Shown one piece after another: positions 24,300-32,410 of a DNA stretch of 64,000 nt. This DNA comes from an uncultured Burkholderiales bacterium. GTDB lineage: Bacteria > Pseudomonadota > Gammaproteobacteria > Burkholderiales > Burkholderiaceae. The stretch spans positions 98,976 through 162,975 of the forward strand of contig CAMLJY010000004.1 of the NCBI GenBank assembly GCA_946480465.1, given 5' to 3'. A model generated the notes under the pieces. That model had not been told where the DNA came from, did no database searches, and saw only the letters and a list, made by a program, of their open reading frames with translations. Made by a program: the position numbers and the translations under genes. How positions within the stretch are numbered: the first letter of the stretch is position 1; every line of letters begins with the position of its first letter.

Positions 24300-27200
24300 T
24301 CGCGGCCCTCATCCGCTGGTCGGTCGCCAACCGCTTCCTGGTGCTGATGGCCACGGCCTTGCTGGTCGCGGCGGGCTGGTGGTCCGTCGCGCGCACGCCG
24401 GTCGATGCGCTGCCGGACCTGTCGGACACGCAGGTCATCGTGCGCACCAGCTTCCCCGGCCAGCCGCCGCAGGTGGTCGAGGACCTGGTCACCTATCCGC
24501 TGACGACCACGATGCTGAGCGTGCCGGGCGCGAAGACGGTGCGCGGCTATTCGTTCTTCGGCGACTCCTTCGTCTACATCCTCTTCGACGACCGCACCGA
24601 CCCGTACTGGGCCCGCTCGCGCGTGGTGGAGTACCTGAACCAGGTGCAGGGCCGGCTGCCGGCGGGCGCCACCGCCGCGCTGGGGCCGGACGCCACCGGC
24701 GTGGGCTGGGTCTACGAGTACGCGCTGGTCGACCGCAGCGGCCAGCACGACCTGGGCCAGCTGCGCGCGCTGAACGACTGGTTCCTGAAGTTCGAGCTGA
24801 AGACCGTGCCCGACGTGGCGGAGGTGGCCAGCGTCGGCGGCATGGTGCGGCAGTTCCAGGTCGTGCTCGACCCCGACCGCATGCGCCAGCTGGGGGTCAC
24901 GCAGGGCATGGTGGTGGATGCGCTGCGGCGGGCCAACCAGTCGGCGGGCGGCTCGGTGGTGGAGCTGGCGGAGGCCGAGTACATGGTCCGCTCGCAGGGC
25001 TTCCTGAAGTCGCTGGACGACTTCCGCGGCATACCCATCAAAGTGAGCGGCGCCACGCCGGTGCTGCTGCGCGACGTCGGCTTCGTGCAGGTGGGGCCCG
25101 AGATGCGCCGCGGCATCGCCGAGCTGGACGGGGAGGGCGAAGTCGCCGGCGGCATCGTGGTGATGCGCTCGGGCAAGAACGCGCGCAGCACCATCGCCGC
25201 CATCCAGGCCCGGCTGGAAGCGCTGAAGCCCAGCCTGCCGCCGGGGGTGGAGGTGGTGGCGACCTACGACCGCTCCAGGCTGATCGACCGCGCCATCGAC
25301 AACCTGGCGACCAAGCTGCTGGAGGAATTCATCGTCGTCGCGCTGGTGTGCGCCGTGTTCCTGGCCCACCTGCGTTCGGCGCTGGTGGCCGTGGTCACGC
25401 TGCCGGTGGGCGTGCTGGCGGCCTTCATCGTGATGCACGCGCAGGGCATCAGCGCCAACATCCTGAGCCTGGGCGGCGTGGCCATCGCGCTGGGGGCGAT
25501 GGTGGATGCGAGCGTGGTGCTGGTCGAGGCCGCGCACAAGCAGCTCGAGCATTTCGAGGACCGGCAGGGCCGGCCGGCGACCGTGGCCGAGCGCTGGGCG
25601 CTGGTCACGCAGGCGGCGGTGGAAGTCGGCCCGGCGCTCTTCTTCTCGCTGCTGGTGATCACGCTGTCGTTCCTTCCGGTGTTCACGCTGGAAGCGCAGG
25701 AAGGGCGGCTGTTCTCGCCGCTGGCCTTCACCAAGACCTATGCGATGGCCGCGGCCGCCGGCCTGTCGGTCACGCTGGTGCCGGTGCTGATGGGCTACCT
25801 GATCCGCGGCCGCATTCCGCGCGAGGCCGCGAACCCGGTGAACCGCTTCCTGATGGCCGCCTACCGGCCGGCGCTGGAAGCCGTGCTGCGCTTCCCGAAG
25901 GCCGCGCTGGTGGCCGCGGCGCTGGTGCTGGCCGTGACGGCCGTGCCCGTGCTGCGCCTGGGCGGCGAATTCATGCCGCCGCTGGACGAAGGCGACCTGC
26001 TGTACATGCCCACCGCGCTGCCGGGTCTGTCGGTGTCGAAGGCGAGCGAATTGCTGCAGCAGACGGACCGCCTGATCAAGACCGTGCCTGAAGTGGACCG
26101 CGTGTTCGGCAAGGCCGGCCGGGCCGACAGCGCCACCGATCCGGCGCCGCTGGAGATGTTCGAGACCACGATCCAGTTCAAGCCGCGCGAGCAGTGGCGG
26201 GCGGGCATGACGCCCGACAAGCTCGTGGAGGAACTGGACCGTGCGGTGCAGGTGCCGGGCCTGTCCAACATCTGGGTGCCGCCCATCCGCAACCGCATCG
26301 ACATGCTCGCCACCGGCATCAAGAGCCCGGTGGGCATCAAGGTGGCGGGGCCGGACCTGGCCACCATCGACCGGCTCGCGACCCGCATCGAAACCGTGGT
26401 CAAGGATGTGCCCGGCGTGTCGTCGGCGCTGGCGGAACGGCTCACCGGCGGGCGCTACGTCGACGTGGACGTGGACCGCGCCGCGGCGGCCCGGCACGGC
26501 CTGTCGGTGGCCGACGTGCAGGCCATCGTCGCCACCGCCATCGGCGGCGAGAACGTCGGCGAGGTGATCAGCGGCCGCGAGCGTTTCCCGATCAGCGTGC
26601 GCTACCCGCGCGAGATCCGCGACTCGCTGCAGCGCCTGCGCTCGCTGCCCTTCGTCACCGGGCAGGGCGCGCAGCTGATGCTGGGCGACGTGGCCACCGT
26701 GCGGCTGCAGGACGGCCCGCCGATGCTGCGCAGCGAGAACGCGCGCCTGTCGGGCTGGGTCTACGTGGACGTGCGGGGGCGCGACCTGCGCTCGGTGGTG
26801 CGCGACATGCAGGCCGCCGTCGCCGGCGAGGTCAGCCTGCCGGCCGGCTACGCGCTGTCCTGGTCCGGACAGTTCGAGTACCTGGAACGCGCCACCGAGC
26901 GCCTGAAGCTGGTGGTGCCGGCCACGCTGGCGCTCATCTTCATGCTGCTGTACCTGCTGTTCCGCTCGGCCGGCGATGCCTTGCTGGTGATGGCGGCGGT
27001 GCCGTTCTCGCTGGTGGGCGGATTCTGGTTCGTTTGGTCGTTAGGGCATGCGATCTCGGTGGCCACCGCGGTCGGCTTCATTGCGCTGGCGGGGGTGGCC
27101 GCCGAATTCGGCGTGGTGATGCTCGTCTACCTGAAGAACGCGCACGCGCAGCGCCTGGCCGCGGGCGAGCCGGACGACGAGGCCACCCTGCTCGCCGCCA

Positions 27201-27433
27201 TCCGCGAAGGGGCGGTGCTGCGGGTGCGGCCCAAGGCGATGACGGTGGCCGTGATCATGGCGGGCCTGCTGCCCATCCTGATCGGCCACGGCACCGGATC
27301 GGAGGTGATGACGCGCATCGCCGCGCCGATGGTGGGCGGCATGGTCACCGCGCCGCTGCTGAGCATGCTGGTCGTGCCGGCGGCCTGGTACCTGGCGCAG
27401 CGGCGCCGCAGGGCGCTGCCGCTGGCGGGCTGA
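24296..27433 (+). CDS. cusA: RND heavy-metal efflux pump, CusA type (HME family)
   Basis: A 1045-residue inner-membrane pump beginning with GTG at 24296, overlapping the cusB stop. It shows HME-RND hallmarks: [15 protein letters not shown] near the N-terminus, [20 protein letters not shown] in helix 4, and a C-terminal [21 protein letters not shown]. The overall similarity to CusA/SilA, the CusB-type adaptor and the copper neighbours favour Cu(I)/Ag(I) as substrate. The periplasmic methionine triad was not verified residue by residue. It is driven by the proton gradient. Confidence 0.93.
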   Translation: MIAALIRWSVANRFLVLMATALLVAAGWWSVARTPVDALPDLSDTQVIVRTSFPGQPPQVVEDLVTYPLTTTMLSVPGAKTVRGYSFFGDSFVYILFDDRTDPYWARSRVVEYLNQVQGRLPAGATAALGPDATGVGWVYEYALVDRSGQHDLGQLRALNDWFLKFELKTVPDVAEVASVGGMVRQFQVVLDPDRMRQLGVTQGMVVDALRRANQSAGGSVVELAEAEYMVRSQGFLKSLDDFRGIPIKVSGATPVLLRDVGFVQVGPEMRRGIAELDGEGEVAGGIVVMRSGKNARSTIAAIQARLEALKPSLPPGVEVVATYDRSRLIDRAIDNLATKLLEEFIVVALVCAVFLAHLRSALVAVVTLPVGVLAAFIVMHAQGISANILSLGGVAIALGAMVDASVVLVEAAHKQLEHFEDRQGRPATVAERWALVTQAAVEVGPALFFSLLVITLSFLPVFTLEAQEGRLFSPLAFTKTYAMAAAAGLSVTLVPVLMGYLIRGRIPREAANPVNRFLMAAYRPALEAVLRFPKAALVAAALVLAVTAVPVLRLGGEFMPPLDEGDLLYMPTALPGLSVSKASELLQQTDRLIKTVPEVDRVFGKAGRADSATDPAPLEMFETTIQFKPREQWRAGMTPDKLVEELDRAVQVPGLSNIWVPPIRNRIDMLATGIKSPVGIKVAGPDLATIDRLATRIETVVKDVPGVSSALAERLTGGRYVDVDVDRAAAARHGLSVADVQAIVATAIGGENVGEVISGRERFPISVRYPREIRDSLQRLRSLPFVTGQGAQLMLGDVATVRLQDGPPMLRSENARLSGWVYVDVRGRDLRSVVRDMQAAVAGEVSLPAGYALSWSGQFEYLERATERLKLVVPATLALIFMLLYLLFRSAGDALLVMAAVPFSLVGGFWFVWSLGHAISVATAVGFIALAGVAAEFGVVMLVYLKNAHAQRLAAGEPDDEATLLAAIREGAVLRVRPKAMTVAVIMAGLLPILIGHGTGSEVMTRIAAPMVGGMVTAPLLSMLVVPAAWYLAQRRRRALPLAG

Positions 27434-27475
27434 AGCGGCGCGGACCCACCGCGCGGGCCTGGGCCACCGGGTCGC

Positions 27476-27502
27476 GGGCGGCGGGCGGCGGGCGGCGGGC
27501 GG
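27476..27502 (+). repeat. GGGCGGC tandem repeat (four units)
   Basis: Four GGG runs (27476, 27483, 27490, 27497) at exact 7-base spacing make a short tandem repeat that fits a G-quadruplex pattern. It lies between cusA and the sulfur regulator gene. In a sequence this GC-rich it may be only slippage-derived. Confidence 0.6.
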
Positions 27503-27566
27503 CCCGCGGCGTGGACCCTCGTCTTGGAGCTGCCCCCCCAGCCGCGCGGGCTCCGGTGCTTGCGCC

Positions 27567-27584
27567 AACGATCTAATAATCGTT
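27567..27584. promoter_or_regulatory. Candidate ArsR/BigR-type operator
   Basis: AACGAT-CTAATA-ATCGTT is a perfect 6-bp inverted repeat with a 6-bp AT-rich spacer, ending 11 bases before the ATG of the ArsR-rhodanese gene. A second small dyad (CTAA...TTAG) overlaps it. Position over the promoter/start fits autorepression. Confidence 0.75.
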
Positions 27585-27595
27585 AGACTGTAGGC

Positions 27596-28261
27596 ATGAG
27601 AGAGATCAAGGACCAGCTGTACGACCAGGTCGCGCGCATCGGCAAGGCCCTGGCCAGCCCGAAGCGGCTGGAGCTGATCGAGCTGCTGTGCCAGGGCGAG
27701 AAGGCGGTCGAGCTGCTGGCCGCGCAGGCGGACATCAGCGTCAAGCTGGCCAGCGCCCACCTGCGCGCGCTGCGCCAGGCGCGCCTGGTGGACACCCGGA
27801 AAGAAGGCAAGTACGTGGTCTACCGCCTGGCCGGCCCCGGCGTGGCGGACCTGTGGGTGGCGCTGCGCGCGCAGGCCGAGGAGCGCCTGGTCGAGCTGCA
27901 GGTGGCGCTGCGCCAGCTGGTGGCGCAGGGCGACGGGCTGGAAGGCGTCGACCGCAAGACCATGCTGAAGAAGGCCGCCGCCGGCGAGCTGCTGGTGCTG
28001 GACGTGCGACCGGCCGAGGAATACGCCGCGGCCCACCTGCCGCATGCGCGCTCCCTGCCGGTCAACGAGTTGAAGAAGCGCCTGGCCGAGCTGCCGAAGG
28101 ACACGCCGCTGGTCGCCTACTGCCGTGGCCCCTTCTGCTTGATGGCCAAGAACGCGGTGGACCTGCTGCGCAAGCGCGGCTACCAGGCCTTCCACCTGAG
28201 CGACGGCGTGGCGGAGTGGCGCGCGCGCGGCCTGCCGATCACGCCCGGCGTGGCGTCCTGA
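27596..28261 (+). CDS. ArsR-family regulator fused to a rhodanese domain
   Basis: A 221-residue protein. Residues ~10-90 are an ArsR winged helix (SPKRLELIELL...SVKLASAHLRALRQARLV); residues ~120-215 are a rhodanese domain with the active loop CRGPFC (Cys176, Cys181). A further cysteine (Cys32) lies in the DNA-binding half. This architecture is known from regulators near sulfide/persulfide genes, where a reactive sulfur group on cysteine probably signals. The downstream genes handle persulfide sulfur, and a perfect dyad lies at its promoter. The ribosome binding site is weak. Confidence 0.9.
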   Translation: MREIKDQLYDQVARIGKALASPKRLELIELLCQGEKAVELLAAQADISVKLASAHLRALRQARLVDTRKEGKYVVYRLAGPGVADLWVALRAQAEERLVELQVALRQLVAQGDGLEGVDRKTMLKKAAAGELLVLDVRPAEEYAAAHLPHARSLPVNELKKRLAELPKDTPLVAYCRGPFCLMAKNAVDLLRKRGYQAFHLSDGVAEWRARGLPITPGVAS

Positions 28262-28285
28262 CCCTTCCGATCCCGAGGAGCCCCC

Positions 28286-29059
28286 ATGTTCTTCCGCCAA
28301 CGCGCCGCCGCGCACGCCACGCTGTCCTACCTGTTCGGCTGCGCCGGCGTCGGCAGGGCGGTGGCGGTGGACGTGGTGGCCGGCGACGAGGACTGGTTCA
28401 TCGCCGAGGCGGCCCGCACCGGCGTGCCGATCTCCTACGTCATCGACACCCACGTGCATGCCGACCACCACTCCGGCGGCCTGGCGCTGGCGCGGCGTAC
28501 CGGTGCCGCCTATGCGCTGCACGAGAGCAACCGCGGCCGCACCGGCTTCGACTTCATGCCGCTGGCGGACGGCCAGCGCCTGGACGTGGGCAACGTGGTG
28601 GTCGACGTGCTGCACACCCCGGGCCATACGCCCGACAGCCTGTGCCTGCTGGTGCGCGACCTGCGCCGCGGCGACGAACCCTGGTTCGTCATCACCGGCG
28701 ACACGCTCTTCGTCGGCGCGGTCGGCCGGCCGGATCTGGCCGGGCAGGAACGGCCGATGGCGGCCCAGCTGCACGACAGCCTGCACCGCCGGCTGCTGAC
28801 CCTGCCGCCCGAGCTGGAGATCTACCCCGGCCACCAGGCCGGCAGCGCCTGCGGCGCGGGGCTGTCCGGCAAGCCGGCGTCGACCATCGGCTTCGAGCGG
28901 CGCTTCAATCCCATGCTGGCGCTGCCGCGCGAGGCCTTCATCGACGCGCTGGTCGCTCAGGGGCCGCCCAAGGACCCGGGCATGGACGGCACCGTGGCCG
29001 CCAACCTGCGCGGCGTGCCAGAAGCGGCCGGTGCAGTCAGCCCGACGCTACTGCCGTGA
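28286..29059 (+). CDS. Metallo-beta-lactamase-fold persulfide dioxygenase-like hydrolase
   Basis: A 257-residue MBL-fold protein with THVHADHHSGG (His56, His58, Asp60, His61), the later TPGHTPDS histidine, the bridging aspartate in ITGDTLFVG, and YPGHQAG. The spacing and the VGRPDL segment match ETHE1/Blh-type persulfide dioxygenases, which oxidise glutathione persulfide to sulfite using one iron. GAGGAG precedes the ATG. It lies 24 bases after the rhodanese-regulator gene and overlaps the MFS gene, so it belongs to the same operon. Confidence 0.85.
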   Translation: MFFRQRAAAHATLSYLFGCAGVGRAVAVDVVAGDEDWFIAEAARTGVPISYVIDTHVHADHHSGGLALARRTGAAYALHESNRGRTGFDFMPLADGQRLDVGNVVVDVLHTPGHTPDSLCLLVRDLRRGDEPWFVITGDTLFVGAVGRPDLAGQERPMAAQLHDSLHRRLLTLPPELEIYPGHQAGSACGAGLSGKPASTIGFERRFNPMLALPREAFIDALVAQGPPKDPGMDGTVAANLRGVPEAAGAVSPTLLP

Positions 29060-30339
29060 GCATGCAGTTCGGCCTGCGCGCCAACCTCGGCCAGGTGCTG
29101 CAGCAGCTGCTGCAGGTGCTGCTGGTGGGCATGACCATCGGCATGATGCGCAACGTGGTGCCCGCGCTGGCAGAGGGCGAGTTCGGCGTGCCGCGCGGCT
29201 CCTTCATGCTGCTGGTGGCCTTCGTCGTCGCCTTCGGCTTCGTCAAGGGCGCGATGAACTTCGTCGCCGGCCGCCTGGCCGAGCGCATCGGCCGCCGCCG
29301 CGTGCTGCTGCTGGGCTGGCTGGTCGCGCTGCCGATTCCGCCGCTGGTGTACTTCGCCGCCTCGTGGTCGTGGATCGTCGCGGCCACGGTGCTGCTGGGC
29401 GTCAACCAGGGCCTGACCTGGTCGATGACGCAGACCGCCAAGCTGGACTTGACGCGCGCCGACCAGCGCGGCCTGGTGATCGGGCTGAACGAGTTCGCCG
29501 GCTACGTGGGCATGGCAATGGCCGCTGTCATCACGGGTTATGCCGCCGTGCTGACGGGCCCGCGCGAAAGCCTGCTGTGGTTCGGTGCCGCGGTGACCGG
29601 CGTGGCCACGCTGCTCAGCGTCTCGGTCGTGGCCGAGACGCTGCCCTGGGCGCAGGCCGAGCCGCCGCCGGCAGCTTCCGCCGCGCCGGCGCTGCGGCCT
29701 CGCTACCCGCAGGGCGTCAGCGCCCGGCCCGGCACCGCCGAGGTGTTCGCGTTGATGAGCTGGCGCGACCGCCGCATGGCCGCGCTGTGCCAGGCCGGTC
29801 TGGTGGAGAAGTTCGTCGATGCGCTGGTCTGGGTCTTCTGGCCGGTCTACCTGCACCAGCAGGGCGTAGGCCTGGCCGGCATCGGCTGGATCGTCGGCCT
29901 CTACGGCTTCACCTGGGGCGGGGCGCAGTTCGCCACCGGCCGGCTCTCCGATCACATTGGGCGTCATCGGCTCAATGCGGGCGGCATGCTGGTGTGCGGC
30001 GCCGGCGTGGCGCTGCTGCCGCTGGGCAGCGGCATGGTGTGGTGGGGCGGCGCCGCGGTGGTGGCGGGCCTGGGCATGGCCATGCTGTACCCCAACCTCA
30101 GCGCCGCGGTGGCCGACATCGCGCACCCGGCCTGGCGCGCCTCGGCCATCGGCATCTACCGCTTCTGGCGCGACCTGGGCTACGGCATCGGGGCGCTGGG
30201 CCTGGGCGCCGCGGCGGCCCTGGGCGGCGGCGTCGAGGCCGGGTTCTGGTTCGTGGCGGCGGCCATGGGCCTCTCCGGCGCGGCGCTCTACCACTGGGGC
30301 GAAGAAACCCATCCCCGACTCCATCCTGCACTGCCATGA
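29056..30339 (+). CDS. MFS transporter of the sulfur operon
   Basis: A 427-residue major-facilitator protein with about twelve helices in two halves. The loop between helices 2 and 3 carries GRLAERIGRRRVLLLG, and the second half repeats it as GRLSDHIGRHRLNAGG. The substrate is not evident; operon context suggests a sulfur compound such as sulfite or a thiol. GTG at 29056 overlaps the previous stop; ATG at 29062 is equally possible. The stop overlaps the next gene's start. Confidence 0.85.
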   Translation: MSMQFGLRANLGQVLQQLLQVLLVGMTIGMMRNVVPALAEGEFGVPRGSFMLLVAFVVAFGFVKGAMNFVAGRLAERIGRRRVLLLGWLVALPIPPLVYFAASWSWIVAATVLLGVNQGLTWSMTQTAKLDLTRADQRGLVIGLNEFAGYVGMAMAAVITGYAAVLTGPRESLLWFGAAVTGVATLLSVSVVAETLPWAQAEPPPAASAAPALRPRYPQGVSARPGTAEVFALMSWRDRRMAALCQAGLVEKFVDALVWVFWPVYLHQQGVGLAGIGWIVGLYGFTWGGAQFATGRLSDHIGRHRLNAGGMLVCGAGVALLPLGSGMVWWGGAAVVAGLGMAMLYPNLSAAVADIAHPAWRASAIGIYRFWRDLGYGIGALGLGAAAALGGGVEAGFWFVAAAMGLSGAALYHWGEETHPRLHPALP

Positions 30340-31604
30340 ACGACGCCATCTACCTCGACCACAACGCCACCACGCCGGTGCATCCGGCGGTGCTGGACGC
30401 CATGCTGCCGTGGCTGCGCGAGCACTTCGGCAACCCCTCGTCCTCGCACGCCCGCGGGCGCGCGGCCGCGCAGGCCGTGGCCACCGCGCGTGAATCGGTG
30501 GCCGCGCTGATCGGCGCGTCGCCGGCCGAGATCTTGTTCACCGGCTGCGCGACCGAGGCCAACAACCTCGCGCTGATCGGCGTGGCGCAGGCGCTGCAGG
30601 GCGTTGCGCAGGCGCCGGATGGAACCGCGCACGCGGTGCATGGGACCGCGCAGGCGCGCGGGAGTGCCGCGCCGCAGCCGCGCGCGCCGCGGCACCTGGT
30701 CATCACCGCGGTCGAGCATCCGGCGGTGATGGCGCCGGCGCTCTGGCTGCGCGAGCAGGGCTGGGCGCTGACGATCGTCGAGGTCGACCGCTTCGGCCGC
30801 GTCGATCCGGCCGACATCGCGAAGGCGCTGCGGCCCGACACCGCGCTGGTGTCGGTCATGCAGGCCAACAACGAGGTCGGCACGCTGCAGCCGGTGGCCG
30901 AAATCGCGCGCCTCACGCGCCCGCGCGGCGTGCTGCTGCACACCGACGCGGCGCAGACGGTGGGCAAGATCGGCGTGGACGTGGACGCGCTGGGCGTCGA
31001 CTTGCTGTCGATCGCCGGGCACAAGTTCGGCGCGCCCAAGGGCGTGGGTGCGCTGTACGTGCGTGCAGGCACGCCGCTAACGTCCATCATGCACGGCGCC
31101 GGCCAGGAGCACGGCCTGCGCCCCGGCACCGAGAACGTGGCGCTGATCGCGGCGCTGGGCACCGCGGCCCGGCTGGCGCAGCAAGCGCTGCCCGGGCTCA
31201 CCGAATCCCTGCGCCAGCGCCGCGACCAGCTGCACCGGCTGCTGGCCGAGTCCATCCCCGGCCTGCAGCTGAACGGCCATCCCGAGCACCGCTTGCCGAA
31301 CACCCTGCACGTCTCATTCCCCGGCGTCAGCGGCGGGGCGCTGCTGCAGCAGGCGGCCGGGGTGGCGGCATCACTCGGGTCCGCCTGTCATTCGGCCAGC
31401 GATGCCGTCAGCGGCGTGCTGGCGGCGATGCAGGTGGACGCGGCCCGCGCCGCGGGGTCTGTACGGCTGTCGGTCGGGCGCACGACCTCTACCTCCGACG
31501 TGGCTGCCGCAGCCGAGGCGCTGGTGCGGGCCTGGCGCGCGCTGGCGGGCCAGCCCTGCCCGTCGATCAGCGCGCGAACGGCGGCTGCTGGCGACTCGGC
31601 TTGA
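30336..31604 (+). CDS. Cysteine desulfurase (class V aminotransferase family)
   Basis: A 422-residue PLP enzyme of the NifS/IscS family. It begins IYLDHNATTPVHPAV. The PLP lysine is Lys230 (SIAGHKFGAPKG), and the catalytic cysteine that takes up persulfide sulfur is Cys351 (GSACHSAS). Residues ~82-115 are a low-complexity insertion made of degenerate GTAQA/GVAQA repeats, which lengthens the protein beyond the usual ~390. No scaffold or other iron-sulfur genes are nearby, so it more likely feeds persulfide to this operon than to general iron-sulfur assembly. Confidence 0.9.
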   Translation: MNDAIYLDHNATTPVHPAVLDAMLPWLREHFGNPSSSHARGRAAAQAVATARESVAALIGASPAEILFTGCATEANNLALIGVAQALQGVAQAPDGTAHAVHGTAQARGSAAPQPRAPRHLVITAVEHPAVMAPALWLREQGWALTIVEVDRFGRVDPADIAKALRPDTALVSVMQANNEVGTLQPVAEIARLTRPRGVLLHTDAAQTVGKIGVDVDALGVDLLSIAGHKFGAPKGVGALYVRAGTPLTSIMHGAGQEHGLRPGTENVALIAALGTAARLAQQALPGLTESLRQRRDQLHRLLAESIPGLQLNGHPEHRLPNTLHVSFPGVSGGALLQQAAGVAASLGSACHSASDAVSGVLAAMQVDAARAAGSVRLSVGRTTSTSDVAAAAEALVRAWRALAGQPCPSISARTAAAGDSA

Positions 31605-31691
31605 GTGACCAAGGCTTGGCGGCGGGTTGATTCCCGCAGCCAGCAGGCGATGCCGAGGACGCCCGTGCCGCGGTGCCGGCGGCCGAGGCGC

Positions 31692-31715
31692 CTCCCACTG
31701 CGCATCCAGTGGGAG
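31692..31715. terminator. Bidirectional hairpin between convergent operons
   Basis: CTCCCACTG-CGCATC-CAGTGGGAG is a perfect 9-bp stem with a 6-base loop. It sits in the 138-base gap between the sulfur operon (forward) and the biosynthetic operon (reverse). No T-tract, so termination strength is uncertain. Confidence 0.6.
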
Positions 31716-31742
31716 TCGCTTCGGACGTCGAACCGTGAACGT

Positions 31743-32300
31743 TCAGACTGACGGGGCCTCGCGACGTCGGAGCAGCGCGCGCAGGCCATCCAGTTCAGGC
31801 GCCGCCGGCATCGTGGCCTGGGCGGTGCCGAGCGGGCACCAGGGGTAGGGCAGGGCGCTGGCCCAGGCCATGGCCTCGGGCACCAGCTCGGGCGGCAGCA
31901 CCAGCATGCCTTCGATGGTGATCACCAGGTCGCTGACCAGCCCGCTGGCCGCGTCGAAGGTCCAGGTGTAGGTGCCGCTGCCGGTGCGCAGGCGCCCGGA
32001 GGACTTCTCGGACATCACGACCAGCCAGCCGCCCACGAAGCGCGGGACCGGTGCTGCCGGGGGCTCGCCGAGGCAGAAGGTGTAGACGTTCTCGTAGGTC
32101 TGGTTGAAGTGACGCACCAGCACGTCGGTGATGCCTTCGCGGCCCTGCGTGGTCTGCGGGAAGCGGATGGTGTCGGTCTGCACGTCCATGGTCAGCCGGG
32201 CTTGGGCCGTGAAGGCCTCCGGCATGTGGTGCGGGCGGTTCTGGTCCTTGGCCAGGATGTAGCTGCTGATGGCGGCGGCGGGGGAGGAAAGTTCTTTCAT
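31743..32300 (-). CDS. NTF2/SnoaL-like protein, last gene of the biosynthetic operon
   Basis: A 185-residue protein without a signal peptide. The central part (GITDVLVRHFNQTYENVYTFCLGEP ... RFVGGWLVVMSEKSSGRLRTGSGTYTWTFD ... VSDLVITIEGMLVLP) has the helix then curved-sheet pattern of NTF2-like/SnoaL folds, which act as cyclases, isomerases or binding proteins. In this operon a role in cyclising or holding a polyketide/fatty-acyl intermediate is possible but unproven. It lies 110 bases downstream of the lipoprotein gene, so its operon membership is likely, not certain. Confidence 0.65.
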   Translation of the reverse strand: MKELSSPAAAISSYILAKDQNRPHHMPEAFTAQARLTMDVQTDTIRFPQTTQGREGITDVLVRHFNQTYENVYTFCLGEPPAAPVPRFVGGWLVVMSEKSSGRLRTGSGTYTWTFDAASGLVSDLVITIEGMLVLPPELVPEAMAWASALPYPWCPLGTAQATMPAAPELDGLRALLRRREAPSV

Positions 32301-32410
32301 CGGGAAGTCGCAGGAGGCTTGCTGATTGGCTGAAGGAAAGGGCCTGCACCGGCCCCGCCGCCGCGGGGCGCGGCGGCGGCTGGGGTGCAGGCAGGGCGGG
32401 TCGGGGCGGC

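Noticed and set aside
27476..27502. GGGCGGC repeat as a functional G-quadruplex regulator
   Set aside because: The pattern fits, but in very GC-rich DNA it can arise by slippage and no link to a promoter element is visible. It is kept only as a repeat.
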